A stretch of DNA of 64,000 nucleotides, taken from JAWPMT01 sp965267435. Lineage in GTDB: Bacteria > Bacteroidota > Bacteroidia > Cytophagales > Cyclobacteriaceae. The notes under the pieces are model-generated. The model was not told the DNA's origin. It did not search any database and saw nothing but the letters and a program-made list of their open reading frames with translations. The DNA lies in NCBI GenBank assembly GCA_965267435.1, contig OZ253960.1, forward strand, positions 2,542,001 to 2,606,000, read 5' to 3'. Each line of letters starts with the position of its first letter. The first letter of the stretch is position 1. The translations under genes and the position numbers were made by a program. Positions 16,668 to 25,643 of the stretch are shown here, one piece after another.

Positions 16668-17129
16668 ATGAGCAAGAATTACGAAATTGACAATGTAGAC
16701 CTCAAAATCCTCAATATTTTGATGCAGGACGCCAAAATACCCTACACTGAGGTCGCCAAAAAGGTCTTTGTGTCTGGGGGCACAGTGCATGTCAGAATGA
16801 AGAAACTGGAGGAGATGGGTGTGGTGCATGGTACCACACTGAAGATGGACTATTCTAAACTGGGCTTTGACGTCACCTGCTTCATGGGCATTTTCCTGCA
16901 GAAGAGCTCCCTGTACGACGAAGTGGTCGCCAAGCTCAAGGACATTCCTGAAATCGTCAAGATCCACTACACCACCGGCAACTACAACATATTTATAAAA
17001 ATACACTGCCGCGATACCCGACACCTGAAGGATGTCCTTCACGATAAAATTCAGACAGTGGAAGGCATCGAGCGGACTGAAACCTTCATTTCTTTGGAAG
17101 AGAGCCTAAATAGACATCTGAGTTTCTAA
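16668..17129 (+). CDS. Lrp/AsnC family transcriptional regulator
   Basis: The product is 153 residues. An N-terminal winged helix-turn-helix (IDNVDLKILNILMQDAKIPY, then VAKKVFVSGGTVHVRMKKLEEMG) is followed by the alpha/beta RAM ligand domain (VTCFMGIFLQKSS, IVKIHYTTGNYNIFIKIHC, VEGIERTETFISLEE). This is normal length for the family. In Bacteroidota a Lrp protein of this kind commonly sits directly before the suf operon, as here (119-base gap). Whether it regulates suf, amino acid use or something else cannot be read from the sequence. Confidence 0.93.
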   Translation: MSKNYEIDNVDLKILNILMQDAKIPYTEVAKKVFVSGGTVHVRMKKLEEMGVVHGTTLKMDYSKLGFDVTCFMGIFLQKSSLYDEVVAKLKDIPEIVKIHYTTGNYNIFIKIHCRDTRHLKDVLHDKIQTVEGIERTETFISLEESLNRHLSF

Positions 17130-17248
17130 AAAAAACGCCCATTCCAAAAACCTTTTGGCTGCTAATTAGATTCTTATTTAGAATTGATCCAAATAAGAGT
17201 TTACTTTGAAGTCTCTTTCAAAGGAGAGGACTTTTAAAGCAGTCGTGA

Positions 17249-18694
17249 ATGAGCAAAGATGATCAAATACTCGAGGAATTTACCTCGAAGGAATATGAAC
17301 ACGGTTGGTCCGTAGATTTTGAGGCTGATGAAGCCCCAAAGGGTCTCAATGAAGACATCATCCGGTTTATCTCCAAGAAAAAGGAAGAGCCCCAGTGGTT
17401 GCTCGATTGGAGGTTAAAGGCGTATCGCCAATGGATAGAAATGAAAGAGCCTACGTGGCCCAATGTCACCTATCCAGCGGTAGACTATCAGGAGATTAAA
17501 TACTACTCTGCGCCTAAACAGGACAAAAAGCCGAAAAGCCTTGATGAAGTGGATCCAGAGGTCCTCAAAACCTTTGAGCGTCTGGGTATTTCTTTGCAAG
17601 AGCAAAAGCGCCTGACTGGCGTTGCCGTCGATGCCGTGATTGATTCGGTATCGGTCGCTACTACTTTCAAGGATAAGCTATCAGAACTGGGCATTATCTT
17701 CTGCTCCTTTAGCGAGGCTGTTCAGGAACATCCGGAATTGGTGAAAAAGTACCTTGGATCGGTCGTACCCGCCAATGACAACTATTTCGCGGCACTGAAT
17801 AGCGCGGTATTCTCCGACGGCTCATTCTGCTACATACCTAAAGGCGTGCGATGCCCCATGGAGCTTTCCACGTACTTCCGCATCAATGCGGCGAATACCG
17901 GTCAGTTTGAGCGAACGCTGATCGTGGCGGAGGATGACTCCTATGTAAGCTACCTCGAGGGTTGTACGGCTCCCATGCGAGATGAGAATCAGCTGCACGC
18001 TGCAGTTGTAGAAATCTATGCAGCCACTAATGCCGAAGTAAAATATTCGACGGTACAGAACTGGTACCCCGGTGATAAGAATGGAAAAGGAGGCATCTAC
18101 AACTTCGTGACAAAACGAGGTATCTGTGCCGGCAACCATTCGAAGATTTCATGGACGCAAGTAGAAACTGGTTCTGCGGTCACGTGGAAATATCCCTCGT
18201 GCATCCTCAAGGGGGACTACTCCGTTGGTGAATTTTATTCCGTTGCTGTTACCAATAACTATCAGCAGGCCGATACCGGTACGAAAATGATTCACATTGG
18301 CAAGAACACCCGAAGTCGTATCGTCTCTAAGGGAATCTCTGCCGGCAAATCACAAAATAGTTATCGGGGCCAGGTCCATGTGATGAAGAGGGCCGAAAAT
18401 GCCCGGAACTTCTCCCAGTGCGATTCTCTGCTGATGGGCGATCAGTGTGGGGCACATACATTCCCCTACATCGATGCTGAAAACAAAAACGCTCAGATCG
18501 AGCACGAAGCCACGACTTCCAAAATAGGTGAAGACCAGATCTTCTATTGCTTACAGAGAGGATTGGACGAAGAAAGCGCTGTGGCGCTTATCGTCAATGG
18601 CTTTGCCAAAGAAGTCATGAACAAACTACCTATGGAATTCGCGGTGGAGGCGCAAAAGCTGCTGGCTCTTACGCTCGAAGGTAGTGTCGGATAG
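17249..18694 (+). CDS. sufB: Fe-S cluster scaffold complex subunit SufB
   Basis: The product is 481 residues and full length. Typical SufB segments are visible: PKGVRCPMELSTYFRINA, EGCTAPMRDENQLHAAVVE, the RGQVHVMKRAENARNFSQCDSLL core with the conserved Cys, and a C-terminal GEDQIFYCLQRGLDEESAVALIVNGF shared with SufD. SufB forms the SufBC2D scaffold that assembles Fe-S clusters using sulfur from SufSE. It is the first gene of a six-gene suf operon. Start ATG 17249 follows a purine-rich stretch but no strong Shine-Dalgarno, as is usual in this phylum. Confidence 0.97.
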   Translation: MSKDDQILEEFTSKEYEHGWSVDFEADEAPKGLNEDIIRFISKKKEEPQWLLDWRLKAYRQWIEMKEPTWPNVTYPAVDYQEIKYYSAPKQDKKPKSLDEVDPEVLKTFERLGISLQEQKRLTGVAVDAVIDSVSVATTFKDKLSELGIIFCSFSEAVQEHPELVKKYLGSVVPANDNYFAALNSAVFSDGSFCYIPKGVRCPMELSTYFRINAANTGQFERTLIVAEDDSYVSYLEGCTAPMRDENQLHAAVVEIYAATNAEVKYSTVQNWYPGDKNGKGGIYNFVTKRGICAGNHSKISWTQVETGSAVTWKYPSCILKGDYSVGEFYSVAVTNNYQQADTGTKMIHIGKNTRSRIVSKGISAGKSQNSYRGQVHVMKRAENARNFSQCDSLLMGDQCGAHTFPYIDAENKNAQIEHEATTSKIGEDQIFYCLQRGLDEESAVALIVNGFAKEVMNKLPMEFAVEAQKLLALTLEGSVG

Positions 18695-18746
18695 TGAAGT
18701 CAGATAGACTCAAAACATTATAAAGACCTTATATAGAATCAAATCC

Positions 18747-19508
18747 ATGCTGAAGATCAATAATTTGAAGGCCTCGGTTGAGGAGAAGCAAATACTAAAT
18801 GGTATCAATCTCGAGGTAAAGGCCGGCGAAGTGCATGCCATCATGGGACCCAATGGATCTGGCAAGAGTACTTTGGCATCTGTACTGGCAGGTCGGGAGG
18901 ATTATGAAATTGAATCCGGGACCATCGAGTACATGGGACAGGAGATCTCGGAGCTCGCCCCCGAAGAGCGCGCCCGCGAAGGCATATTCCTTGCTTTTCA
19001 GTATCCTATTGAGATCCCCGGCGTAAGCACGACCAATTTCCTCAAGACAGCCATCAATCAGATCCGAGAGCACCGTGGTCAGAAGCCTCTCGATGCGGTC
19101 TCTTTCCTCAAACTGATGAAAGAGAAGATGAAGCTTGTCGACATCGATCAGTCGCTCCTGAGTAGATCACTGAATGAGGGATTCTCCGGTGGTGAGAAAA
19201 AAAGAAACGAAATCTTCCAGATGGCGATGCTCGAACCAAAGCTGGCGATCCTGGACGAAACAGACTCCGGCCTCGACATAGATGCACTGAAGATTGTGGC
19301 CAATGGCGTCAATTCACTCAAGTCCGAGGACAATGCCACCATCGTCGTGACACACTACCAAAGGCTACTTGACTACATCGTTCCTGACTTTGTACATGTG
19401 TTGTACAATGGCCGGATCGTGAAGTCCGGAGACAAAAACCTGGCGCTGGAACTGGAAGAGAAAGGATACGACTGGATCAAAGCGGAGGTGAGCCCTGAAG
19501 TAGTATAA
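18747..19508 (+). CDS. sufC: Fe-S assembly ATPase SufC
   Basis: The product is 253 residues of the ABC-ATPase family. Walker A is GPNGSGKS, the Q-loop region is FLAFQYPIEIPG, the signature is LNEGFSGGEKKRNE (SufC type), Walker B with the Glu is LAILDETDSGLDIDAL, and the switch His is in VVTHYQRLL. It energises the SufBC2D scaffold. It is located 52 bases after sufB and 1 base before sufD. All catalytic residues are present. Confidence 0.97.
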   Translation: MLKINNLKASVEEKQILNGINLEVKAGEVHAIMGPNGSGKSTLASVLAGREDYEIESGTIEYMGQEISELAPEERAREGIFLAFQYPIEIPGVSTTNFLKTAINQIREHRGQKPLDAVSFLKLMKEKMKLVDIDQSLLSRSLNEGFSGGEKKRNEIFQMAMLEPKLAILDETDSGLDIDALKIVANGVNSLKSEDNATIVVTHYQRLLDYIVPDFVHVLYNGRIVKSGDKNLALELEEKGYDWIKAEVSPEVV

Positions 19509-19509
19509 A

Positions 19510-20802
19510 ATGATGGAGAGTACCGTACAATTTCAGGATGCATTGCAGGCCAGTTATGAAGCCATGCAACTGGCAACTGGCAATGAGCTCATGAAAGCAT
19601 TCCGGGCCAAAGCCTTCGATCACTTCCTGGCTCAGGGGATCCCCACAAGAAAGACCGAGGAGTACAAGTTCACTCCCATCGACCGACTACTAAAAGGCAA
19701 GATCGATTTCCTCAAGATCAATGAGACATCAAAGATCGAGAAAGCACAGGTGCAATCTCAGTTCTACGAGCTTCCAGGATCTCATCTGGTATTCATAAAT
19801 GGACAGTTCGAAGAGAGTTGGTCACAACTGGATGGACACATCCAGCTAAAAGTGATCGCAGAGGATTTCTTGAGCACTGACGATCAGGTGCTGGGTAAGA
19901 TCGCTGACTACGAGAGAGATCCTTTCGCAGCACTCAATCACGCCTGCTTCACAAGCGGCATTTCGGTGAAGGCCAATGATCCCAAAGAAAAGGCAAGTGT
20001 CTTCATCTATCAGGTGATAGACACTCAGCAGGGACAGGTCGTATCGCAGCCCAAGGTGTGCGTCGAAGCCTTTGCCCAGACAGAGGTGGCCATCGTCGAA
20101 AAGCACATACTCCTGGGAGAGCACAATGCCTTCCACAATCCGTTGACAGAAGTCCTCGTGCACGAAAATGCCAGTGTCAACCTGACAAAGGTTCAATCGT
20201 ACAGCGCGGGTCATTTCGTCATCGATGGGCTCAATGTTCACCAGAAGCGAGACAGCAACTTTACTGCAAACACTATCTCGTTCTCAGGCAAGGTGGTCCG
20301 CAACAATTTGAACATTGCCCAGCTAGATCAAAACTGCGAAAGCCATATGAATGGTCTCTATCTGCTGGATGGCACATCACACGTGGACAACCACACAGCC
20401 ATTGATCACAAGCAGCCACATTCCTACAGCAACGAGATGTACAAGGGTATCGTGAGTGAGAAGGCTACCGGTGTTTTCAACGGCAAGATATTCGTACGCC
20501 CAGGCGCACAGCAGACCAACGCTTTCCAATCCAACAATAATATCAGTCTCTCAGATAACGCTACAATTCATACCAAACCACAGCTGGAAATCTGGGCCGA
20601 TGACGTGAAATGCTCTCATGGATGCACGATTGGACAGTTAGATGAGGAAGCTCTTTTTTATCTTCGTGCCAGAGGACTGAATGAAACCACCGCTAAAGCA
20701 ATCATGCTCAATGCCTTTGCACAGGATGCATTGACAGGTGTGCCTTTCGAAATGGTGGCCCAGGAAGTCGTCGATGAAATTGCGAAAAGACTTTCTCGAT
20801 GA
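19510..20802 (+). CDS. sufD: Fe-S cluster assembly protein SufD
   Basis: The product is 430 residues, with a choice of two adjacent ATG codons (19510 and 19513). Beta-helix core segments typical of SufD are seen, including HVDNHTAIDHKQPHSYSNEMYKGI, GVFNGKIFVRPGAQQTNAFQSN, ADDVKCSHGCTIGQLDEEALFYLRARG and a C-terminal helical domain. SufD pairs with SufB and SufC and aids iron entry. It overlaps sufS by 4 bases, showing tight translational coupling. Confidence 0.96.
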   Translation: MMESTVQFQDALQASYEAMQLATGNELMKAFRAKAFDHFLAQGIPTRKTEEYKFTPIDRLLKGKIDFLKINETSKIEKAQVQSQFYELPGSHLVFINGQFEESWSQLDGHIQLKVIAEDFLSTDDQVLGKIADYERDPFAALNHACFTSGISVKANDPKEKASVFIYQVIDTQQGQVVSQPKVCVEAFAQTEVAIVEKHILLGEHNAFHNPLTEVLVHENASVNLTKVQSYSAGHFVIDGLNVHQKRDSNFTANTISFSGKVVRNNLNIAQLDQNCESHMNGLYLLDGTSHVDNHTAIDHKQPHSYSNEMYKGIVSEKATGVFNGKIFVRPGAQQTNAFQSNNNISLSDNATIHTKPQLEIWADDVKCSHGCTIGQLDEEALFYLRARGLNETTAKAIMLNAFAQDALTGVPFEMVAQEVVDEIAKRLSR

Positions 20803-22019
20803 ATATTGACAATATTAGAAAAGAATTTCCAATACTAGATCAGGATGTCAATGGCAAGAAACTGATCTATTTCGACAACGCAGCCACCTCCCAAAAACCC
20901 GAAAGGGTCATCGATGCGTTGACACGTTACTACTACCGCGACAATGCCAACATCCATCGCGGAGTACATGCCCTCGCGGCCAGAGCCACAGAAGAGTACG
21001 AAGGTACCAGAGAAGCGGTCAGGGACTTCATAAATGCCCGCGAGAAGGAAGAGATCGTATTCACAAGTGGCACCACCGAATCCATCAACCTTGTCGCGCA
21101 GGCATACGGCCGTAAGTTTCTGAAGGAAGGAGACGAGATCCTCATCACCGCCATGGAGCACCACTCCAACATCGTGCCGTGGCAGATGCTGGCAAAGCAA
21201 ACTGGAGCCGTATTGAAGGTCGTGAATATCGATGACGAAGGGGAATTGATGCAGGGAGGTTTTGAGCACCTGCTTTCCGGCAAGACCAAAATCGTTTCGT
21301 TCGTCTACATCTCCAACAGTCTCGGCACCATCAATCCTGCTAAAAAGATTGTGGAGAAGAGTCAGGCTGTAGGTGCCAAGGTGATGATCGATGCAGCCCA
21401 GGCGGCACCTCATGAAAAGATAGATGTCCAGGATCTCGGCTGCGACTTCCTGGCATTCTCCTCGCACAAGATGTATGGCCCCACAGGCACTGGCGTCCTC
21501 TATGGCAAGCGCGAGCTGCTCGAAAGCATGGATCCGTACCAGGGTGGGGGCGAGATGATCAAGGAGGTAACCTTCAAAGAGACGACCTACAACGACATAC
21601 CCCACAAGTTCGAAGCGGGTACACCCAATATCGCAGATGTAGTCGCTTTGAAAGAAGCCATCGGTTTCATCAGCGACCTTGGGCACGAAGCCATAAAAAA
21701 ACACGAAACCCAATTGCTGGAATTTGCTACAGAAAGAATGAGCAAGGTCCAGGGTTTTAAGGCTGTCGGTACGGCGAAGGAGAAGGCGCCGGTACTATCC
21801 TTTACATTGGAGGATGTCCACCCGTATGACCTGGGAATGTTCCTGGATGCCAAGGGCATTGCGGTCAGAACGGGCCACCATTGCACACAACCCATAATGG
21901 ATCGGTACAAGCTGGATGGAACTGTCAGAGCGTCATTCGCTGTTTACAACACCATAGCTGAGATAGAAACCTTCGCATTGGCGGTGGAAGAGATCATCAA
22001 GAGATTTGAAAGACTATGA
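20799..22019 (+). CDS. sufS: Cysteine desulfurase SufS
   Basis: The product is 406 residues, a PLP aminotransferase class V enzyme. Key parts are YFDNAATSQKP, EEIVFTSGTTESINLVA, EHHSNIVPWQ, FLAFSSHKMYGPTGTGVLYG (PLP Lys) and the active-site Cys in RTGHHCTQPIMDRY. It releases sulfur from cysteine as a persulfide and hands it to SufE, whose gene overlaps by 4 bases downstream. It is a type II (SufS) rather than IscS enzyme by the short Cys loop. Confidence 0.97.
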   Translation: MNIDNIRKEFPILDQDVNGKKLIYFDNAATSQKPERVIDALTRYYYRDNANIHRGVHALAARATEEYEGTREAVRDFINAREKEEIVFTSGTTESINLVAQAYGRKFLKEGDEILITAMEHHSNIVPWQMLAKQTGAVLKVVNIDDEGELMQGGFEHLLSGKTKIVSFVYISNSLGTINPAKKIVEKSQAVGAKVMIDAAQAAPHEKIDVQDLGCDFLAFSSHKMYGPTGTGVLYGKRELLESMDPYQGGGEMIKEVTFKETTYNDIPHKFEAGTPNIADVVALKEAIGFISDLGHEAIKKHETQLLEFATERMSKVQGFKAVGTAKEKAPVLSFTLEDVHPYDLGMFLDAKGIAVRTGHHCTQPIMDRYKLDGTVRASFAVYNTIAEIETFALAVEEIIKRFERL

Positions 22020-22456
22020 GTGGTATCGTTGATCGGGAGTCGGAAATAGTAGAGGAGTTCGCGTTGCTAGATGGCGATTTCGAGATGACGATCAACTATA
22101 TCATGGAGTTGGGCGAGCAGATGGACCCATTCCCGGAAGGGGATCGTACGGAGGAACATATTGTGAAAGGCTGCCAATCAAAAGTTTGGCTGACTGCCTC
22201 TCTAGAGGATGGTGGAGTAAACTTCCGAGGAGACTCCAATACGGCGATTACCAAAGGACTGGTGAGCTTGCTGATCAGGGTGTTGTCGGGACTGAAGCCA
22301 GAAGAGATCCTCAATGCGGATATTTCTTTTCCTCAAAAAATCGGCATGAATCGATTCATCGGCACTCAGCGATCTAACGGTTTTGCATCGATGATCAAGC
22401 AGATGAAGATCTACGCCCTCGCATTTAGTTCAACCACAAAAGAGCAGACACCATGA
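22016..22456 (+). CDS. sufE: Sulfur transfer protein SufE
   Basis: The product is 146 residues. The acceptor Cys is Cys53 in IVKGCQSKVWL, the canonical SufE loop, preceded by the helical YIMELGEQMDPFPE. It receives persulfide from SufS and delivers sulfur to SufB. It overlaps sufS and the following SufT-like gene by 4 bases each. Confidence 0.95.
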   Translation: MSGIVDRESEIVEEFALLDGDFEMTINYIMELGEQMDPFPEGDRTEEHIVKGCQSKVWLTASLEDGGVNFRGDSNTAITKGLVSLLIRVLSGLKPEEILNADISFPQKIGMNRFIGTQRSNGFASMIKQMKIYALAFSSTTKEQTP

Positions 22457-22785
22457 GCCAACCATTGTCGGAAGAACAAACACTGGAGTTGAAAGAGAAG
22501 ATCGTAGAAGCCATCAAGATGGTTTACGATCCCGAGATACCCGTGGACGTATATGAATTGGGACTGATCTATGAGATCAATATCTACCCCATCAACAATG
22601 TCCACATACTGATGACATTGACCTCGCCGGCGTGCCCCTCAGCTGAGGCCATCCCGGATGAGATCAAGATGCAGGTCGAGACTGTACCCGAGGTAAACGA
22701 AGTGCAGGTGGAGGTCACTTTCGATCCTCCTTACGCCACAGACATGATGTCTGAAGCAGCACGCCTGGAATTGGGCTTTATGTAA
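22453..22785 (+). CDS. SufT-like MIP18 (DUF59) family Fe-S maturation protein
   Basis: The product is 110 residues. The DUF59 core is complete: IVEAIKMVYDPEIPVDVYELGLIYEI, then MTLTSPACPSAEAIPDEI with the conserved Cys, then VEVTFDPPYATDMMSEAARLELG. Such proteins (SufT/PaaD/CIA2) help Fe-S cluster loading under high demand. It overlaps sufE by 4 bases and so is part of the suf transcript. I call it SufT-like rather than giving a symbol because PaaD-type relatives share the motifs. Confidence 0.9.
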   Translation: MSQPLSEEQTLELKEKIVEAIKMVYDPEIPVDVYELGLIYEINIYPINNVHILMTLTSPACPSAEAIPDEIKMQVETVPEVNEVQVEVTFDPPYATDMMSEAARLELGFM

Positions 22786-22822
22786 CGAGTATCAAGAACT
22801 AAAACTAAGAACGCAAGTAATA

Positions 22823-23239
22823 ATGTATCCTGAAGAATTAGTAGCACCGATGCGGTCAGAGTTGACCGGCATTGGTTTCAAAGAATTGAAATCAGCGGGA
22901 GAAGTCGAGAATCACCTGGAGAATGATAAGGGCACCTCATTGGTCGTTATCAACTCTGTGTGCGGTTGCGCCGCTGGAGCAGCGCGTCCTGGGGTAGCCA
23001 TGGCCCTCAATCACAGCGAGAAGAAGCCTGACCACCTGGCGACAGTTTTCGCCGGTGTGGACATGGATGCTACCGCGAAGGCTCGTGAGTACACGCTTCC
23101 TTACCCTCCCTCCTCTCCGTCCATCGCCTTGTTCAGAGACGGCGAGTTGATTCACTTTGTCGAGCGTCATCATATCGAGGGCCGACCTGCTGACATGATT
23201 GCCAACCATCTGTTGGAGGTCTTCAAAGAGTACTGCTAA
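22823..23239 (+). CDS. BrxA/BrxB (YphP/YqiW) family bacilliredoxin
   Basis: The product is 138 residues starting MYPEELVAPMRSEL, the very conserved family N-terminus. The redox motif is CGC at Cys47-Cys49 in NSVCGCAAGAARP, and EYTLPYPPSSPSIALFRDG is also family signature. In Firmicutes it reduces bacillithiol-mixed disulfides; many Bacteroidota also make bacillithiol. It sits 37 bases after the SufT-like gene and before a strong terminator, so it is probably the last gene of the suf operon. This links Fe-S assembly with thiol-redox repair. Confidence 0.93.
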   Translation: MYPEELVAPMRSELTGIGFKELKSAGEVENHLENDKGTSLVVINSVCGCAAGAARPGVAMALNHSEKKPDHLATVFAGVDMDATAKAREYTLPYPPSSPSIALFRDGELIHFVERHHIEGRPADMIANHLLEVFKEYC

Positions 23240-23264
23240 GCAATCTCGCAGCGAAAACGAATAG

Positions 23265-23295
23265 AAGGTCTGTGTTTCTCAATACAGACCTTTTT
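23265..23295 (+). terminator. Rho-independent terminator of the suf operon
   Basis: The 9-bp stem AAGGTCTGT/ACAGACCTT with a 10-base loop is followed by TTTTTC. It lies 26 bases after the bacilliredoxin stop and before the dCMP deaminase start. It also argues against the longer in-frame start at 23272 for the deaminase. Confidence 0.85.
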
Positions 23296-23337
23296 CTTTG
23301 TCCCAGTTTTTGGCTGCTATATGTAATTTCGCAAGTC

Positions 23338-23820
23338 ATGGCTAGACCAGAGTTTGACGATATCTTCATGCAATTGGCAGTTAACCTTGCCAGCAGATCC
23401 CACTGCATCAAGCGGCATGTGGGCGCGGTGCTCACCAAAGACACGCGCATCATTTCCATCGGCTACAACGGACCTCCCGCAGGCACCCACAATTGTGACG
23501 ACGAATGGCCAGAGGTCGGCTGCCCTAGGGACTCGAAGGGTGGCTGCTCGCTGGCGATCCACGCAGAGCAAAATGCCATCCTATATGCGGTCAAGAATCA
23601 AGTATCCGTCGATGGCTGCACGCTGTACGTCACGCTCTCTCCATGCCTGGCATGCGCCCGTATCATCTACACCTCTGGTATCAAGAAAGTGATCTACCTC
23701 AAGTCATACGCCGAATACAAAGGCATCGATAGCGATGAAGGCATCGACTTCCTCGACAAGTTCGGCGTCAAAACTGAAAAGTTTCACGGCGACCTGATCA
23801 ATGATACAGCGATGATTTAG
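23338..23820 (+). CDS. dCMP deaminase family protein
   Basis: The product is about 160 residues from ATG 23338 (MARPEFDDIFMQLAVNLASRS). Zinc motifs are HAEQNAI (His/Glu) and PCLACARI (two Cys), with GYNGPPAG and CSLAIHAEQ as in ComEB/dCMP deaminase. It converts dCMP to dUMP for dTTP synthesis. An upstream in-frame ATG lies inside the suf terminator and is rejected. The CPRDSKGGCS insert between strand and zinc site is typical of Bacteroidota members. Confidence 0.93.
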   Translation: MARPEFDDIFMQLAVNLASRSHCIKRHVGAVLTKDTRIISIGYNGPPAGTHNCDDEWPEVGCPRDSKGGCSLAIHAEQNAILYAVKNQVSVDGCTLYVTLSPCLACARIIYTSGIKKVIYLKSYAEYKGIDSDEGIDFLDKFGVKTEKFHGDLINDTAMI

Positions 23821-23896
23821 GAGAGAACGTGAATGATTGCACATCCACTGCCTGTCCTGCTCTCCAATATAGCTCAGCCCCGCCACCTGCCCTGGT

Positions 23897-24013
23897 GGGT
23901 GTAAAAAGCATCCGGTTAAACTTGTATCTAGAGGCCGTCGAAATATCATACTAAAGCTTTTTTGAGGGCTTCGAGGGCCTCAGCCTGACATCCATTCATA
24001 GCTTTTTACACCC
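23897..24013. repeat. Nested inverted-repeat element (13-bp perfect terminal repeats)
   Basis: The 13-mer gggtgtaaaaagc (23897-23909) is repeated in inverse orientation at 24001-24013. Inside it a second pair, GAGGCCGTCGAA (23931-23942) and TTCGAGGGCCTC (23970-23981), can pair over 12 positions with one mismatch. The 332-base gap between dCMP deaminase and the PorP-OmpA gene has no other recognised content except a run of 8 C beginning at 24011. No flanking direct repeat was found. It may be a miniature mobile element or a large intergenic hairpin. Confidence 0.55.
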
Positions 24014-24152
24014 CCCCCGTGCTGGCTGCCGTTTCGATCAGGTCTATCTCGCCCGGATCGGTGGCTTCGAGCGCTTTAACACCTTCACTGCTCCACTTAG
24101 CTGTCGGGGTCCGTGAGTCAAAGGGGGATCAACTCAAAAATCAAAACTCCAC

Positions 24153-25643
24153 TCACTCCTCCGAAACGAAATTGATCTCCACCCTACGATTCTTCGCGCG
24201 GTTCTCTTCTGTATCATTGTCCATCAGAGGATCCATCTCTCCCCTTCCGAAGTACGTCATCCGCTCTTCCGAGACGCCCATATCAAGCAGGATGTCATAG
24301 AGCGCTCTAGCGCGCTCCTCAGAAAGCCCCTGATTGTAGCCGCGGCTTCCCACGTTGTCCGTATGTCCTACTATCTCTGCGTTCAGGGTCGAATCAGATG
24401 CCAGCTTGTCGATGACCTGCTGGAGGACCGCATCATCGATCTGTGGAACAGCACTGCCAAATTCAAATTCAAACTCGACAATGATCACCTCAATAGAGTC
24501 CAGGTTAATAGGCTCACCCTCTGAAAGGCTATCTACAGGCACTGATTCCTCTACAGCCACACTGTCGGGTGGTGGATCACCCAAGATCGTGAGTCTGTCG
24601 TCCTCGTCTGCGGGTCTGCGTGTCGGACGTACAGGGCGTCTTACGGGCGTTCGCTTGTTGCGTTTTGATTTGGCCCTTACGGCTTTCTTTAGCTGAAGGG
24701 CAACTTCGAAGGCGCCCTGGTGGGCTACGGTACCAAACGCCGGGATGTCGTAATTCGCAGCCATCGCAAAGTAGGGAGTATCCCAAACCACACCTGCAGC
24801 AAAGCCACGATTATGCAAGTACCTGGCCTTGTAGCCGATAGTTTGTCCCTTCAACTGTGAATTGAATCGGGAGAGATCCAGCGTGGCGGTAGCCCCGGCA
24901 ATGACGAACGACTTGGCCTGCTCCAGCCTGTAGTTGACCTCTGCGTCAATACTCCACTGCTTCCCCTGATGGATTCTTTGAGCACCCTCCACGATGACTA
25001 TGGGAAAGAGCTCCGTGCCAGTGTCTGTAATAAATGCCTCCCTGGGGAAATTGGCGTTGTATGCCGCGATTCCCAGATGACTGCGGGGATTGGATTTCTT
25101 GTCCACCTTCTGCCATAGAAGCCCCAGTCCAACGGATATGACATCGGCCCTAAACTGGTCTGTACCCTCTCCGTTGTCTGCCGATGGGTCAAAACCTATC
25201 CCCGGCATAAATTGGCTGCCTGTGAACAGGCTCTCCGTGTTGATCCTACGCCCAAAGTAATTGGCATTGACGCCGAGGCTGATACTGTTGAGAAGATTGA
25301 CTGGGATGTGATAACCATAGGCACCACCGAACATAGTCGTCTCCAGGATGCCTTCGAGCCCCTCCGTATCACGGCCCATTTCGACACCGACGGCATGCCA
25401 TGGGCTCTTGCGTCGCAAGAATGGGTACCTGGCGGACAGGTACGTAGACGTTTGTTTTACGCCCGGCGTACTTTGCTGATTCCTGTAAAGGGCATTGAGT
25501 GTCGCATGCTTGCCAGTGGCATAGTACGCGGGATTCACTCGTGATTCCGCGAAGCGGTACAGAGAGTAGTGCGTGTACTGGCCGTGACCGAGATGAGCGA
25601 TCGATACAGCCACAAAAAGGAGATAGGTGCTGTATTTGTTCAT
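24153..25643 (-). CDS. PorP/SprF-like type IX secretion protein fused to an OmpA C-terminal domain
   Basis: The product is 496 residues. After a signal peptide (ending HLGHGQ) comes a PorP/SprF barrel: YTHYSLYRFAESRVNPAYYATG, GGAYGYHIPV, ISLGVNANYFGR, PYFAMAANYDIPAF and HQGAFEVALQL. A basic linker with KSKRNKRTPVRRPVRP and an acidic linker follow, then an OmpA-like peptidoglycan-binding domain (about residues 390-496) with VGHTDNVGSRGYNQGLSEERA and NRRVEINF. PorP/SprF proteins assist export and surface anchoring of type-B T9SS cargo. Here the cargo is almost certainly the metalloprotease encoded upstream, whose stop overlaps this start by 4 bases. The fusion with OmpA adds a cell-wall tether. 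Confidence 0.88.
   Translation of the reverse strand: MNKYSTYLLFVAVSIAHLGHGQYTHYSLYRFAESRVNPAYYATGKHATLNALYRNQQSTPGVKQTSTYLSARYPFLRRKSPWHAVGVEMGRDTEGLEGILETTMFGGAYGYHIPVNLLNSISLGVNANYFGRRINTESLFTGSQFMPGIGFDPSADNGEGTDQFRADVISVGLGLLWQKVDKKSNPRSHLGIAAYNANFPREAFITDTGTELFPIVIVEGAQRIHQGKQWSIDAEVNYRLEQAKSFVIAGATATLDLSRFNSQLKGQTIGYKARYLHNRGFAAGVVWDTPYFAMAANYDIPAFGTVAHQGAFEVALQLKKAVRAKSKRNKRTPVRRPVRPTRRPADEDDRLTILGDPPPDSVAVEESVPVDSLSEGEPINLDSIEVIIVEFEFEFGSAVPQIDDAVLQQVIDKLASDSTLNAEIVGHTDNVGSRGYNQGLSEERARALYDILLDMGVSEERMTYFGRGEMDPLMDNDTEENRAKNRRVEINFVSEE

Noticed and set aside
17201..17208. TTACTTTG as a suf promoter -7 box
   Set aside because: One mismatch to TAnnTTTG and no correctly spaced upstream box; not listed.
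24011..24018. Run of eight C as a phase-variation tract
   Set aside because: It lies in a non-coding gap, not in a gene start or obvious promoter spacer.
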